From assembly GCA_963667425.1 (NCBI GenBank), contig OY763407.1, forward strand, positions 558,001 through 622,000: a stretch of DNA of 64,000 nucleotides, read 5' to 3'. The translations under genes and the position numbers were made by a program. The notes beneath the pieces were generated by a model, which searched no databases, was not told where the DNA came from, and saw only the letters and a list, made by a program, of their open reading frames with translations. This document shows positions 34,995 to 43,840 of the stretch, one piece after another (within the stretch, counting starts at the first letter, position 1; each line of letters starts with the position of its first letter). This stretch comes from G963667425 sp963667425 [NCBI: bacterium] (lineage in GTDB: Bacteria; UBP6; UBA1177).

Positions 34995-35618
34995 TTACAT
35001 TTTAATTTTTTTATTTGCAAGTACTTTTTCCAGCTCTTTCTGATGCTTTCTTATTATATCTTTTTCCGAACTGTTTACGTTTTCGAGATATTTTTCGGCT
35101 ATTTTGGCTGATATCTGTTTTACCATTTTTATGGTCTCTTCCTGTTTTGCAGGATCTGATTCTGTTTTTTTAACATATTCTATTTGAGTTTTTAATAGTT
35201 CTTCATCTTCTGACATTTGAAGACCTATAAAAGCCATCATTATTTTTGTTGATTTTAATATATAATTTTCAGGATTTATATTTTTATCTTTAAGGTACTC
35301 AAAAATTTTGGATTCTCTCTCTTTTACAAGTTTTTCACTAAGCTCTTTGTTATCTTTCGCTTCATTTATTCTATTGGTGTATTCACTGTCTATTTTTGAT
35401 ACCGGTTCGGTGTTGTTTATAAAAGATAGTATATCTTCTTCTTTGAGTTCAGGAATCTGAACTGTTTTTTCTTCATTTATTACCGGTTCAGTGGTTTTGG
35501 TTTCTGTTTTTTGAGGTTCTGCTTTTGTTGTCTGATTTTCAGTTTCCTTTTTTGTGCATGAGAAAGATAAAACTGCAATAAAGATTAAAATAAAAAAGAG
35601 TTTTAGTGAGCTGTGCAT
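34995..35618 (-). CDS. Lipoprotein of unknown function, helical and charged
   Basis: The 207-residue protein has a lipoprotein signal with Cys near residue 21 (LSFSC; Ser at -3 makes the lipobox imperfect). A Thr/Glu/Lys-rich linker covers about 25-55. The rest is helical and charged, ending ELEKVLANKKIKM. GGAG seven bases upstream sets the start at 35618. It overlaps nothing and follows the FAD oxidoreductase by 15 bases, so it shares that transcript. I do not recognise the family. Confidence 0.72.
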   Translation of the reverse strand: MHSSLKLFFILIFIAVLSFSCTKKETENQTTKAEPQKTETKTTEPVINEEKTVQIPELKEEDILSFINNTEPVSKIDSEYTNRINEAKDNKELSEKLVKERESKIFEYLKDKNINPENYILKSTKIMMAFIGLQMSEDEELLKTQIEYVKKTESDPAKQEETIKMVKQISAKIAEKYLENVNSSEKDIIRKHQKELEKVLANKKIKM

Positions 35619-35633
35619 AAGTTTCTCCATAAA

Positions 35634-36824
35634 CTATATATCTAAAAGTTCTTTAACGTCTTCTTTTGATGCCCCTTTTTTTAGAAGCATTAAAAGTTTT
35701 TGTGATAATTTTGTGTCTCCGATAAGTATGGTTCCTTTAATTTTATTGTTTTCAAAAAAGAATTTCAGTATTTTTCCTGAATTCTCATCTTTTATGGTAA
35801 AAGATTCCGTATTTTCTCTGTTTGTAATATCGCCTGCCGAGAAAATTTGTGTTCCAAGTGATGTCATCATTGCCGGATATGTTTCTTCTGTCATTTCTTT
35901 TAATGTTCCAGCAGCATTGGATCCTGCTGTCATTCCTCCTTTCATTGCCGGAATCCATAATGAAGGTGTAAAAAAATTACATTGAGCAACATCACCGCAA
36001 GCATAGATGTCAGGTTCTGAAGTTTCCATTTTAGAGTTTACTTTTATGAATCTGTCACAGGAAATTTCTGAGGCGGCAGCAAGAGTTGTGTCAGCTTTTA
36101 CCCCTACGGAAAACAGAACCATGTCTGTTTTTATTTCTTCACCATTATTTAAAATGAGTGCTGATGCTTTTTTACATCTGCTTTTTATCTCTTTAACTGA
36201 ACTGTTTAATTTGATTTCAAGGTTTTCATTTTCAATTACAGCTTTAAAAAAGTTTGAGGATTCTTCATCAAGCTGTCTTGGAAGAAGTCTATCGGCAAAT
36301 TCTATCATTGTTACTTTAAGACCTAGTTTTATAAACGAATTAGCCGCTTCAAGCCCTAAGAGTCCGGCTCCGATAATAGCAACATTTTTTGCTTTTTTTG
36401 CAAGAGTTCTTGCTTTGTCAGCATCTTCCACTGTTTTTATTGCCAATACATTTTTATAAAGTGAAATATCTTCATTTAATGGTATAAAAGGGATTGAACC
36501 ACAAGCAATTATAAGTTTGTCATAAGGATATTCACCTTTTTCAGAAACAACCTTTTTGTTTTCCTTATCTATTTTTATAACAGGTTCTTCAAGTAGCAGT
36601 TCTATTCTGTTTTCATTATACCATTCAGCTTTATTTACAAGGAAGTTGTGTTTTTCTTTTATAGTTTCATCAGATATAAGTTCTGTCAGATAAGGCCTGA
36701 AATAGGGTAGTGACTTTTCTTTTGAAAAAAGTTTAATGTCTCCTTCCTTATCAATGTTTCTTATTGCTTTTGCGGCATTTACACCTGCAGAAGAAGCTCC
36801 AATAATTATATATGCAGAAGTCAT
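35634..36824 (-). CDS. FAD/NAD(P)-dependent pyridine nucleotide-disulfide oxidoreductase
   Basis: The 396-residue flavoprotein has two dinucleotide folds. The FAD site IIIGASSAGVNAA is at about 5-17 and the NAD site NVAIIGAGLLGLEAA is near 143-157. The FAD-closing motif is PDIYACGDVAQ near 270. It has no redox CxxxxC, so it resembles rubredoxin/nitrite-reductase or NADH-oxidase like reductases. A strong GGAGGAG site fixes the ATG at 36824. No electron-acceptor gene is adjacent, so the partner is unknown. Confidence 0.88.
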   Translation of the reverse strand: MTSAYIIIGASSAGVNAAKAIRNIDKEGDIKLFSKEKSLPYFRPYLTELISDETIKEKHNFLVNKAEWYNENRIELLLEEPVIKIDKENKKVVSEKGEYPYDKLIIACGSIPFIPLNEDISLYKNVLAIKTVEDADKARTLAKKAKNVAIIGAGLLGLEAANSFIKLGLKVTMIEFADRLLPRQLDEESSNFFKAVIENENLEIKLNSSVKEIKSRCKKASALILNNGEEIKTDMVLFSVGVKADTTLAAASEISCDRFIKVNSKMETSEPDIYACGDVAQCNFFTPSLWIPAMKGGMTAGSNAAGTLKEMTEETYPAMMTSLGTQIFSAGDITNRENTESFTIKDENSGKILKFFFENNKIKGTILIGDTKLSQKLLMLLKKGASKEDVKELLDI

Positions 36825-36859
36825 ATTTGTCTCCTCCAAAGATTAAAAAGACCGAAATA

Positions 36860-36887
36860 AGTATATTTAATTATCGTTAATTAACAA
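36860..36887 (-). promoter_or_regulatory. Promoter of the FAD oxidoreductase-lipoprotein operon
   Basis: TTGTTA (36882-36887) and TATACT (36860-36865) are 16 bases apart on the minus strand. Confidence 0.55.
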
Positions 36888-36894
36888 AAAATAT

Positions 36895-38190
36895 TTAATC
36901 TTTTATTATGTGAACATCTCTTTGCGGGAAAGGTATTTCTATGTTGTTTTCCGCAAAAAGATCCCATATTTTAAAAAGGATTTCACTTTTGATGTTTGCC
37001 ATTCCATTTTCAGGATCTTCTATCCAGAATGCCAGTTTGAAGTTTACTGAATTATCTCCGAAAGACGTAAGAAAGCATGATGGTTCGTCTCCTTTAGTTT
37101 GAAGTATCCTGTGGAATTGTTTTGTAGATTGAAGAATCAGATCTTTTACTTTGTGAATATCTGATTTATATGAAACGCCTACTTCGACAATAATGAGTAT
37201 TTTTTTGTTGCTGTGTGTCCAGTTTATAACTCTTCCTGAAATTATCTCTTCGTTGGGAATCAGATATTCTGTTCCATCCCATGCTTTTACAGAAATGTAT
37301 CTTGCTCCAAGTTCTGTTACTGCACCAAATTTATCATCAAGCTGAATTATATCTCCTGGTTTTATAGAGTCATCCATGAGAATAATGAACCCGCTTAATA
37401 TATTTGAGACAATTTTTTGGAGACCAAGTCCAACTCCGACACCTACTGCGCCACTGAAAAAAGCAAAAGCTGTGAGATTGACTCCAATTGTTGATAGAGT
37501 GAAGAGTATTGCAGCCGCATAAAAGGAAATAGTTACTATTTTACCTGAAAGCACTTTTACTGATGGTGATATTGTTTGTGAACGTGATATTTTTTTTGTT
37601 GTAAATTCAGAAATTAATTTTGCGAACCATATAAAAATGATAAAAGCAAAAATCCCTTTTATAACAAGGTATGCAGAAATGTTGGTGTCTCCGGCTTTAA
37701 ATGAGATTGATTCCAGAAATTTTATTGATTTTTTAAATACTCCAAGTGATATGAGTGCTGCTGAAAGCCATGATACTACTGCAATGAACTTTGAAGCAAT
37801 TCTGTTTTTTATTATGCTTGAAAGCCAGTTTACAATAAACCATGTGAATACAAGAGTTGCGGTTGTTGTTATAAAATTATAGTGCACTTTAAAAAATTTA
37901 AGTATTGGTATTGAAAGAGTAAGCAAAAAAGGAAAAATAAGAACAAAAGCATATTTGTTTAAAAATCTGTCAATTATAACCTTTGCTTTAGTATCATCCG
38001 ACTCTTCATTTTTTCTTTTGGTTTTTGTTTTTATGAATTTGACTGTGAGCACTGATAGTGCGGCTAATCCAGTTATTATTGAGATTTCTATAACAGCATC
38101 CCATGAAAGTATGTTCTGAATAAACCATTTTTGTAAAGATTCAATTATTTCTAATAAAAATTTTAATTGATTGTTGTCAATAGTTTCCAA
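36895..38190 (-). CDS. Mechanosensitive ion channel, MscS family
   Basis: The 431-residue protein has about five or six hydrophobic helices and then the MscS core. The pore-lining helix region has GAVGVGVGLGLQKIVSNILSG, followed by the beta domain with DDSIKPGDIIQL. The start is TTG with AGGAG nine bases ahead of it. It releases solutes during osmotic downshock. It is 23 bases after the DHH gene and is probably cotranscribed. Confidence 0.92.
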   Translation of the reverse strand: METIDNNQLKFLLEIIESLQKWFIQNILSWDAVIEISIITGLAALSVLTVKFIKTKTKRKNEESDDTKAKVIIDRFLNKYAFVLIFPFLLTLSIPILKFFKVHYNFITTTATLVFTWFIVNWLSSIIKNRIASKFIAVVSWLSAALISLGVFKKSIKFLESISFKAGDTNISAYLVIKGIFAFIIFIWFAKLISEFTTKKISRSQTISPSVKVLSGKIVTISFYAAAILFTLSTIGVNLTAFAFFSGAVGVGVGLGLQKIVSNILSGFIILMDDSIKPGDIIQLDDKFGAVTELGARYISVKAWDGTEYLIPNEEIISGRVINWTHSNKKILIIVEVGVSYKSDIHKVKDLILQSTKQFHRILQTKGDEPSCFLTSFGDNSVNFKLAFWIEDPENGMANIKSEILFKIWDLFAENNIEIPFPQRDVHIIKD

Positions 38191-38213
38191 TATTATGGCT
38201 CCTTGCTTTTGTA

Positions 38214-39176
38214 TTAGTACAGATTGCTGATAAGTGTTTCAAAAATTTCATTTTTGTTAAAAAAATCTTTGTTTTGAATTATTCCTCCGGCCATATGATC
38301 GTGTCCACCTCCAAAGCCTTTATCTTTTAATATAATATTAATAATTTCAGCGCTGCTCCAGTTAATATTTTCATTTCTTGATGAAAATAATACTTCATTT
38401 TCTGTTTCCATACATAAAAGAACAAAGGAAATTTCATTTACTGACAAGAAAAAATCTCCGATTATTCCTAAAAGGTTTATATCAAATTTAAATGGGAAGA
38501 AGCAGAAACCTATTTCTTTATAAGTAGCAATGTTTTCTATGGCATATTTAAAATATTTGAGATCGGAAATTGTTATGTGGTTTCTAACAATAGAATTTAC
38601 TGTTTCAATGTCTGATCTGAAATATAAGTTGTAGAATGCATACAGATCCTGAGTGTTTACTCCTCGGCTCATATTTCTTGTATCAATATTGATTCCTATC
38701 ATTAATGCTGTCGCAACTTTTGTGTCAATGTTTTCTATATTGTTAAAATAGGAAAATATAATTGAACTACATGAACCCAATGTATCATCAATATCTAAGA
38801 ATGGTATATCTTCTTTTATTTCTATTTTTTTATGATGATCAATAATTGCTATATATTTCCCGTTTAATCTTGTAACATTTTTATTTCCTATGCAGCTATC
38901 TACAAGGATAATGTTATCTTCTTTATCAAAATTTATTTTTGATGCTTTTATAAGTTCCACACCAAGTTCTTTTATCATTCTTTTTAAGTCTGCCCGTCTT
39001 ATTTCTCCTGAATAGACTATCTTTGATTCTATGTCATTTCTGGCAAGAAGATATGATAAAGAAAAAGCGGATGCTATTGCATCATGATCTGGAAAATCGT
39101 GAGCCTGAATATAGATTTTGGAACCCATTTCTATAACCGAGAGTAGCTTTTGAAATTGAGATGTTCTGCCTTCCAA
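38214..39176 (-). CDS. DHH/DHHA1 phosphoesterase (NrnA-like)
   Basis: The 320-residue protein has the DHH metal-site motifs: DFPDHDAIASAFSL near 24-38, VDSC near 92, and the DHH triad itself in IIDHHKKIE near 112-120. The C-terminal DHHA1 motif is GGGHDHMAGG. Members include nano-RNase/pAp phosphatases (NrnA) and c-di-AMP phosphodiesterases. No membrane or GGDEF domain is attached, so an NrnA-like role is likelier. The start is TTG with AAGGA seven bases before it; the first ATG is 16 codons later. Confidence 0.87.
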   Translation of the reverse strand: MEGRTSQFQKLLSVIEMGSKIYIQAHDFPDHDAIASAFSLSYLLARNDIESKIVYSGEIRRADLKRMIKELGVELIKASKINFDKEDNIILVDSCIGNKNVTRLNGKYIAIIDHHKKIEIKEDIPFLDIDDTLGSCSSIIFSYFNNIENIDTKVATALMIGINIDTRNMSRGVNTQDLYAFYNLYFRSDIETVNSIVRNHITISDLKYFKYAIENIATYKEIGFCFFPFKFDINLLGIIGDFFLSVNEISFVLLCMETENEVLFSSRNENINWSSAEIINIILKDKGFGGGHDHMAGGIIQNKDFFNKNEIFETLISNLY

Positions 39177-39207
39177 TGATTTTCCTTTTTATAAAAAATA
39201 TCACATT

Positions 39208-39235
39208 ATTTTAGCATTTTATTTTTTTAAGGCAA
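39208..39235 (-). promoter_or_regulatory. Promoter of the DHH-mscS operon
   Basis: TTGCCT (39230-39235) and TAAAAT (39208-39213) are 16 bases apart on the minus strand, 31 bases before the start. Confidence 0.5.
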
Positions 39236-39269
39236 ACATAGTGTTGATTTTTGTTATATTTTGAGTTGT

Positions 39270-41342
39270 TTATTTTTCATAAACGTCAAGTTTTGCACCG
39301 TCAGAACCATTTATGCTGGAACTTGTTCCACCTTTTCCACCGTCGCCTATGGTAAATGTTGAACTAGAGTAACTTACTTCTGAAAGATGTTTAAAAATTC
39401 CTATTGATGGACCGCCACCGCCACCGCCGCCATTTCCACCGTTTCCTCCATTACCGCCACTGCCACCGTAACCGCCGCAGCCGCCTTCACCTTGCTCATC
39501 ATCTCCACCATAACTTCCCTGAGCGCCGCCGGCACCGCCAGATCCGCCAGATCCGCCAGATCCTCCATTACCTCCAACGCCACCATTGTTAGTTGTGATA
39601 ATGTCATTATGAAGGGCAACTCCTGTGCTTGAATTGATCCAGACAGCAAATGAACCGCCAGCACCTGTTCCACCATAACCGCCAGTACCGCCACAGCCGC
39701 CGCCGCCACCACCACCACCGGATGAACCATAGCTGTCACAGTAATCATCTCCACCACGGCCGCCGCCACCACCACCGCCGCCATTTCCATTATCTCCTTC
39801 AGAACCATTGGCACCGTTAGCTGGAATATAACCGTTGTCATCAAATGACCCGAATCCCAATCCGCCGTTACCGGCACTACCGCTTACTCCTGAAGCACCG
39901 TTTCTTCCATTTGCAGGATAACTTCCAAGTGACGAAAGAGCTTTACATGATGCTGAGTTATCCCATGTTCCACCACTTCCTCCAGCGGTACTGTAAAGTC
40001 CTGCTCCTCCAGAATTTCCGTTACTGCTGCCATTGCCTGGAGTTCCACCTGTTCCACCTGTTCTACCGCATGATGAAGAGCCACCTGTTCCACCTGCCGG
40101 TCTTGAACAACTTGAGCAAAGTGCCCCTGAATCTTCGCATCCTTTATTTCCACTTCCTCCTGAACTGCCTGAAGCACCGGCATTTCCATTTGAACCATTT
40201 GTTCCATTTGCACCTTTTCCGGCACTTATTTGAGAGTTATGAATTTTTATGTTTGTTGAATTCTTTATAATTACACCATAGGAAGATGTTCCTGGTTCTT
40301 CAGCATCAGATGCTTCAATGTTTACTCTGGATATAAATCCTTTAGTTAAATTTTCAAATATAACCGGAGTTGTACTTCCTTTTACTGTAACAATGTTATT
40401 TACTGAACGTTTCCAGTCAGGATATCCGCTGTATCCGCCATAAATTTCAACGGAATCTTTAAAAATTATTATTTCATTATATTCCCCTGCTGCAATCAGG
40501 ACATAAAATTTTGTTTCATCTGAAAAAACTTTTTCTATGCCTGCCTGAATTGTTGCAAAAGGAGAATCAATGGTTCCTGCATTTGAGTCATCTCCTGAAA
40601 CTGAATCAACAAATACCGCTTTTTCTATTTCGCCGTCTATTCCATCTCTGTTTGAATCTGCAAAATTTTCATCCGGTGGATCATTTTCAGAATACGCTGC
40701 AAGACAGGCTGATGTATCAAAACCGGAACAATCACTTAAACACGTAGCGTTTCCCTCTTCCCATAAACTTCCTGCAATGCTGGAACATAACTCGGTATTG
40801 CCATCACAGGTTTCGCCATCTTCAACAAGGTTGTTGCCGCATTTTGCCGGTTCTTTTTTGCATTCGGCATCGCATCCGTCACCTGAAGTGTTGTTACCAT
40901 CATCACATTCTTCATTGCCTTCCTTATTACCATCACCGCAAATTGTATCTGGCGTAGTAGTGTCCTGATCGGTAATAACTGTATCGGGAGTGTCATCAGA
41001 TATTTCATCAGTATCTGTAGATGAAGCATCTTCATCTGGTTCAGCATTATCCAGGTCTGGTAGCGGGGTATCAGGTTCTGTTCCTTCAGGAAGACAGTAT
41101 CTTGAATTGTAGCAGTAGTATCCTGTAGAGCATCCTTCATTTGATATGCAGTCCATTTTATATTCACATACGCCTGTAACAGTACCATCTTCAGCAGTTT
41201 CTGAATTGGTAAAATTACAGAAATAATCATTTGGGCAATCTGAAGGATAGCCTTTTCTGCATGAATTGGAATCGCTATTTCCTGATGAGCCACATGATAG
41301 AAAAATCATGAACGAGAATAAGAAAATAAAAAAAATCCTCAT
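39270..41342 (-). CDS. Surface lipoprotein: Cys-rich repeats, beta-helix region and very Gly-rich domain
   Basis: The 690-residue protein has a lipoprotein signal (Cys17). A Cys-rich start is followed by an Asp/Thr-rich linker and DUF4215-like modules (DGNKEGNEECDDGNN at about 138-152). A DUF1565-like beta-helix opening (VFVDSVSGDDSNAGTIDSPF at about 243-262) comes next. From about 370 to 655 the sequence is dominated by Gly-Gly-X runs with Ser, Asn and Ala, similar in style to PGRS-type domains. It is exported to the cell surface and has no catalytic motif. Adhesion or surface shielding is possible. It has its own promoter. Confidence 0.87.
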   Translation of the reverse strand: MRIFFIFLFSFMIFLSCGSSGNSDSNSCRKGYPSDCPNDYFCNFTNSETAEDGTVTGVCEYKMDCISNEGCSTGYYCYNSRYCLPEGTEPDTPLPDLDNAEPDEDASSTDTDEISDDTPDTVITDQDTTTPDTICGDGNKEGNEECDDGNNTSGDGCDAECKKEPAKCGNNLVEDGETCDGNTELCSSIAGSLWEEGNATCLSDCSGFDTSACLAAYSENDPPDENFADSNRDGIDGEIEKAVFVDSVSGDDSNAGTIDSPFATIQAGIEKVFSDETKFYVLIAAGEYNEIIIFKDSVEIYGGYSGYPDWKRSVNNIVTVKGSTTPVIFENLTKGFISRVNIEASDAEEPGTSSYGVIIKNSTNIKIHNSQISAGKGANGTNGSNGNAGASGSSGGSGNKGCEDSGALCSSCSRPAGGTGGSSSCGRTGGTGGTPGNGSSNGNSGGAGLYSTAGGSGGTWDNSASCKALSSLGSYPANGRNGASGVSGSAGNGGLGFGSFDDNGYIPANGANGSEGDNGNGGGGGGGGRGGDDYCDSYGSSGGGGGGGGCGGTGGYGGTGAGGSFAVWINSSTGVALHNDIITTNNGGVGGNGGSGGSGGSGGAGGAQGSYGGDDEQGEGGCGGYGGSGGNGGNGGNGGGGGGGPSIGIFKHLSEVSYSSSTFTIGDGGKGGTSSSINGSDGAKLDVYEK
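39400..40230 (-). repeat. Coding region of Gly-rich repeats
   Basis: Many short GGN-rich units recur in the Gly-rich domain of the lipoprotein at 39270-41342. On the plus strand they read as runs of CCACCG/GCCGCC, locally much more GC-rich than the rest of the window. There is no fixed unit length, so this is not a CRISPR or a simple tandem repeat. Confidence 0.75.
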
Positions 41343-41375
41343 TTGAACCTCTTTAATGAATCAAACAACTAAGAC

Positions 41376-41403
41376 ATTGTATGACTCACAAATTATTTGT
41401 CAA
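41376..41403 (-). promoter_or_regulatory. Promoter of the Gly-rich lipoprotein
   Basis: TTGACA (41398-41403, perfect) and TACAAT (41376-41381) are 16 bases apart on the minus strand, 33 bases before the ATG. Confidence 0.65.
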
Positions 41404-41419
41404 ATGAGGAGTATGTGAA

Positions 41420-41695
41420 TTATGAATTAATTCTTTCTTTAAGCTCTTTTCCAGGTTTGAAAGATGGAAGTTTTCTTGAAGAAATAGTTATTCTTTCACC
41501 AGTTCTTGGGTTTACACCTTTTCTTTCGTCTCTTTTCTTTACTGAAAAAGTTCCGAATCCTCTGATGTCAATTTTTTCATCTGCGATAAGTGCGAGTGCG
41601 ATGTTCTCAAACATTACGTCTACACAAACGAGTGCGTCTTTAAGAGTAAGGCCTGCTTTGTCAGCAATAGCAGTAGCGAGCGTCTTTCTGTTCAT
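41420..41695 (-). CDS. hup: HU/IHF-family histone-like DNA-binding protein
   Basis: The 91-residue protein is full length for HU/IHF. It begins MNRKTLATAIADKAGLT, has the dimer-core helix pair and the beta-arm signature GFGTFSVKKRDERKGVNPRTGE (written here in part: GFGTF, RKGVNPRTGE). The conserved Pro at the arm tip is in VNP. HU bends and compacts DNA. It is monocistronic and shares a short intergenic region with comM, which is read the other way. Confidence 0.95.
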   Translation of the reverse strand: MNRKTLATAIADKAGLTLKDALVCVDVMFENIALALIADEKIDIRGFGTFSVKKRDERKGVNPRTGERITISSRKLPSFKPGKELKERINS

Positions 41696-41734
41696 ACGAT
41701 ACCTCCAAATAAAACAAATAAAAGTTGCAGTTTT

Positions 41735-41762
41735 ATTCTATACAAAAAAATCAAAATATCAA
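41735..41762 (-). promoter_or_regulatory. Promoter of the HU gene
   Basis: TTGATA (41757-41762) and TAGAAT (41735-41740) are 16 bases apart on the minus strand. Its -35 faces that of the comM promoter across only 7 bases. Confidence 0.55.
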
Positions 41763-41769
41763 AAAAATT

Positions 41770-41797
41770 TTGCAACAAAAGTTTAAAAGGGTATACT
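41770..41797 (+). promoter_or_regulatory. Promoter of comM
   Basis: TTGCAA (41770-41775) and TATACT (41792-41797) are 16 bases apart, 38 bases before the comM ATG. Confidence 0.55.
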
Positions 41798-41834
41798 TCA
41801 ACTAAAAAATGAGGTGTCTTGGGGGTGAAAAAGA

Positions 41835-43349
41835 ATGCTTAATGTTTTAAAATCAGGTTCTATTTCGGGTGTTGACGGTATAGTAATAAACGTTGAAACC
41901 GATGTAAGTAGAGGTATGCCGGCGTTTTCTATAGTTGGACTTCCAGATAACGCTGTTAAGGAAAGTAAAGATAGAATTAGAACAGCTATCATAAATAGCG
42001 GACATTCGTTCCCTCAGAAAAGAATAACTGTGAATTTGGCTCCTGCAGGGGTAAAAAAGGAAGGTGCCGGCTTTGATCTTTCCATGGCGGTTTCAATTAT
42101 GGCATCTATATACAATATGAACATAAAAAAAATAAAAGATTTTATTATTGTAGGTGAACTTGCTCTTGATGGTTCTGTTCGTCCTGTTAAAGGGATATTG
42201 CCTATAGCTATAGCTGCGAGTGAGCACAAGCTTAAAGGTGTTATTGTTGCTGAAAAAAATGGAGAAGAGGCTTCAGCTGTAAAGGGTATTGATGTTTTTA
42301 CTGTTTCTCACCTTAATGATGTTGTAAGGCTCCTTTCTGAAGATTCTTATCCTGTTTATATTTCAAAAGGTATTTTACAAAAGGCTTCAACGAATCTTGA
42401 TTTTGGAGATGTTAAGGGACACGAGCAGGCAAAGAGAGCACTTGAAATAGCTGCGGCAGGTGCGCATAATGTTTTGATGGTTGGTTCGCCAGGAAGTGGA
42501 AAAACAATGCTTGCAAGAAGAATTCCATCTATACTTCCTCCTCTCGAAGATGCAGAAAAAATAGAGACAACAAAGCTGTTCAGTGTTTCGGGTTTGTGTA
42601 CGGAGGAGGGGCTTGTTACAGAAAGACCTTTTAGATCACCTCATCACACTCTTTCCGATGTGGCTTTGATTGGTGGTGGTGTTCCTCCAAGACCTGGCGA
42701 AGTAAGTTTGGCGCATAATGGTGTGCTGTTTCTTGATGAACTTCCTGAATTTAAAAGAAATGCTCTTGAGGTTTTGAGACAGCCGGTTGAAGATGGTGTA
42801 GTGACTATTTCAAGAGCTATGTCAACGGCAACTTATCCTGCTTCTTTTATGCTTATAGCTGCCATGAATCCATGTCCGTGCGGGTATCTTCTTGATAGAA
42901 AAAAGAGTTGTACATGCAATGAAAAGGATATTAGAAGATATAAGAATAAAATATCAGGTCCTCTCCTTGATAGAATAGATATTTCAATAGTTGTAAATTC
43001 AGTTCCTTATGAAGAACTTCGTGATAAAAAATCAACAATGACTTCTGAAGAAATGATGGAACGGGTTAAAAAATGCAGAAATATTCAGAAAACAAGGTTT
43101 AAAGATAAAAAATATCTTACCAATTCCAGAATGGAGGCCAAAGATATTGAACTTTTCTGCATCCTTTCAAAAGAAGCTGATGTAATGCTTAAGCTTGGTA
43201 TGGAAAAACTTGGCATTTCAGCAAGAGGCTATAGTAGAATAATGAAAGTTGCGAGAACTATAGCGGATCTTGATTTTTCTGAGATTATTGAAAAACAGCA
43301 TATTGCTGAAGCTTTCCAATATTACGGCAGGAGTTATTTTGAAACTTAA
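41835..43349 (+). CDS. comM: ComM/YifB Mg-chelatase-like AAA+ ATPase
   Basis: The 504-residue protein has the ComM layout: an N-terminal S5/LonC-like domain (about 1-170), then an AAA+ core and a C-terminal helical domain. Walker A is VGSPGSGKTM near 217 and Walker B is GVLFLDELPEF near 295. A zinc-like CPCGYLLDRKKSCTC segment lies near 350. ComM extends heteroduplex during integration of transforming DNA. dprA also lies in this window. GGGGGTG lies about 7 bases before the ATG. The gene overlaps a small ORF at its end. Confidence 0.93.
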   Translation: MLNVLKSGSISGVDGIVINVETDVSRGMPAFSIVGLPDNAVKESKDRIRTAIINSGHSFPQKRITVNLAPAGVKKEGAGFDLSMAVSIMASIYNMNIKKIKDFIIVGELALDGSVRPVKGILPIAIAASEHKLKGVIVAEKNGEEASAVKGIDVFTVSHLNDVVRLLSEDSYPVYISKGILQKASTNLDFGDVKGHEQAKRALEIAAAGAHNVLMVGSPGSGKTMLARRIPSILPPLEDAEKIETTKLFSVSGLCTEEGLVTERPFRSPHHTLSDVALIGGGVPPRPGEVSLAHNGVLFLDELPEFKRNALEVLRQPVEDGVVTISRAMSTATYPASFMLIAAMNPCPCGYLLDRKKSCTCNEKDIRRYKNKISGPLLDRIDISIVVNSVPYEELRDKKSTMTSEEMMERVKKCRNIQKTRFKDKKYLTNSRMEAKDIELFCILSKEADVMLKLGMEKLGISARGYSRIMKVARTIADLDFSEIIEKQHIAEAFQYYGRSYFET

Positions 43350-43713
43350 TAATTTTACTGTTTCGAAAAATGGACTTTTTATTGTTATGGCATCAAATAA
43401 ATGGATAGTTGAATCTTATCTTGATGGGATTTTTTTCTGGTATTCAAAACCATTTCATTCATCTTTTTCAGCAGGTTTTATAAATAAAGATGTAAAATTA
43501 AAAAAAGATTTTAAAGAACTGGTTTTAATAGATTGCGATGAAGTTGATTCTTTTGAAAAATGGATGGCGGATATTGAGTTTAAAATATTTTATACATCAT
43601 CTCTTCAGAAGGTTTCATCACTTAATTCAATAGCAAGTGATATCATTATTCTTTATCAGAATGATAATTATGAAAAAATAAAAGAAAATTATAAAATGTG
43701 CGATTTCTGTTAA
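43339..43713 (+). CDS. Small protein after comM, unknown family
   Basis: The reading starts at TTG 43339, with AGGAG five bases upstream, inside the last four codons of comM, giving 124 residues. An ATG at 43387 (108 residues) is an alternative. The sequence has aromatic beta-like patterns (WIVESYLDGIFFWYSKPF), a charged middle and a CDFC end. No signal peptide is evident. The coupling to comM suggests a real gene. I do not recognise it. Confidence 0.55.
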   Translation: MKLNNFTVSKNGLFIVMASNKWIVESYLDGIFFWYSKPFHSSFSAGFINKDVKLKKDFKELVLIDCDEVDSFEKWMADIEFKIFYTSSLQKVSSLNSIASDIIILYQNDNYEKIKENYKMCDFC

Positions 43714-43763
43714 TCAACAGGTTTAAGTTTCTAAAATTCTTTAAAAAATATTCATTTTCTTTC

Positions 43764-43792
43764 TTGACCTTAGCATCTTCTTTGTCTAAAAT
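43764..43792 (+). promoter_or_regulatory. Promoter of the Cys-rich lipoprotein
   Basis: TTGACC (43764-43769) and TAAAAT (43787-43792) are 17 bases apart, 48 bases before the ATG. Confidence 0.6.
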
Positions 43793-43840
43793 CGGTGCAG
43801 TGTTTGTTTTTTGCTCAACATTTATATTGGAGGATACCTT

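Noticed and set aside
39400-40230. CRISPR-like repeats
   Set aside because: Unit lengths vary and the repeats are in-frame Gly codons of a lipoprotein; no cas gene is present.
39404-40270. Plus-strand His/Leu- and Pro-rich ORFs across the Gly-rich gene
   Set aside because: They are antisense readings of GGN repeats and have no ribosome-binding site or domain.
43270-43338. 5' extension of the small ORF after comM
   Set aside because: This part lies wholly in the comM frame region and lacks a ribosome-binding site; the TTG at 43339 with AGGAG is preferred.
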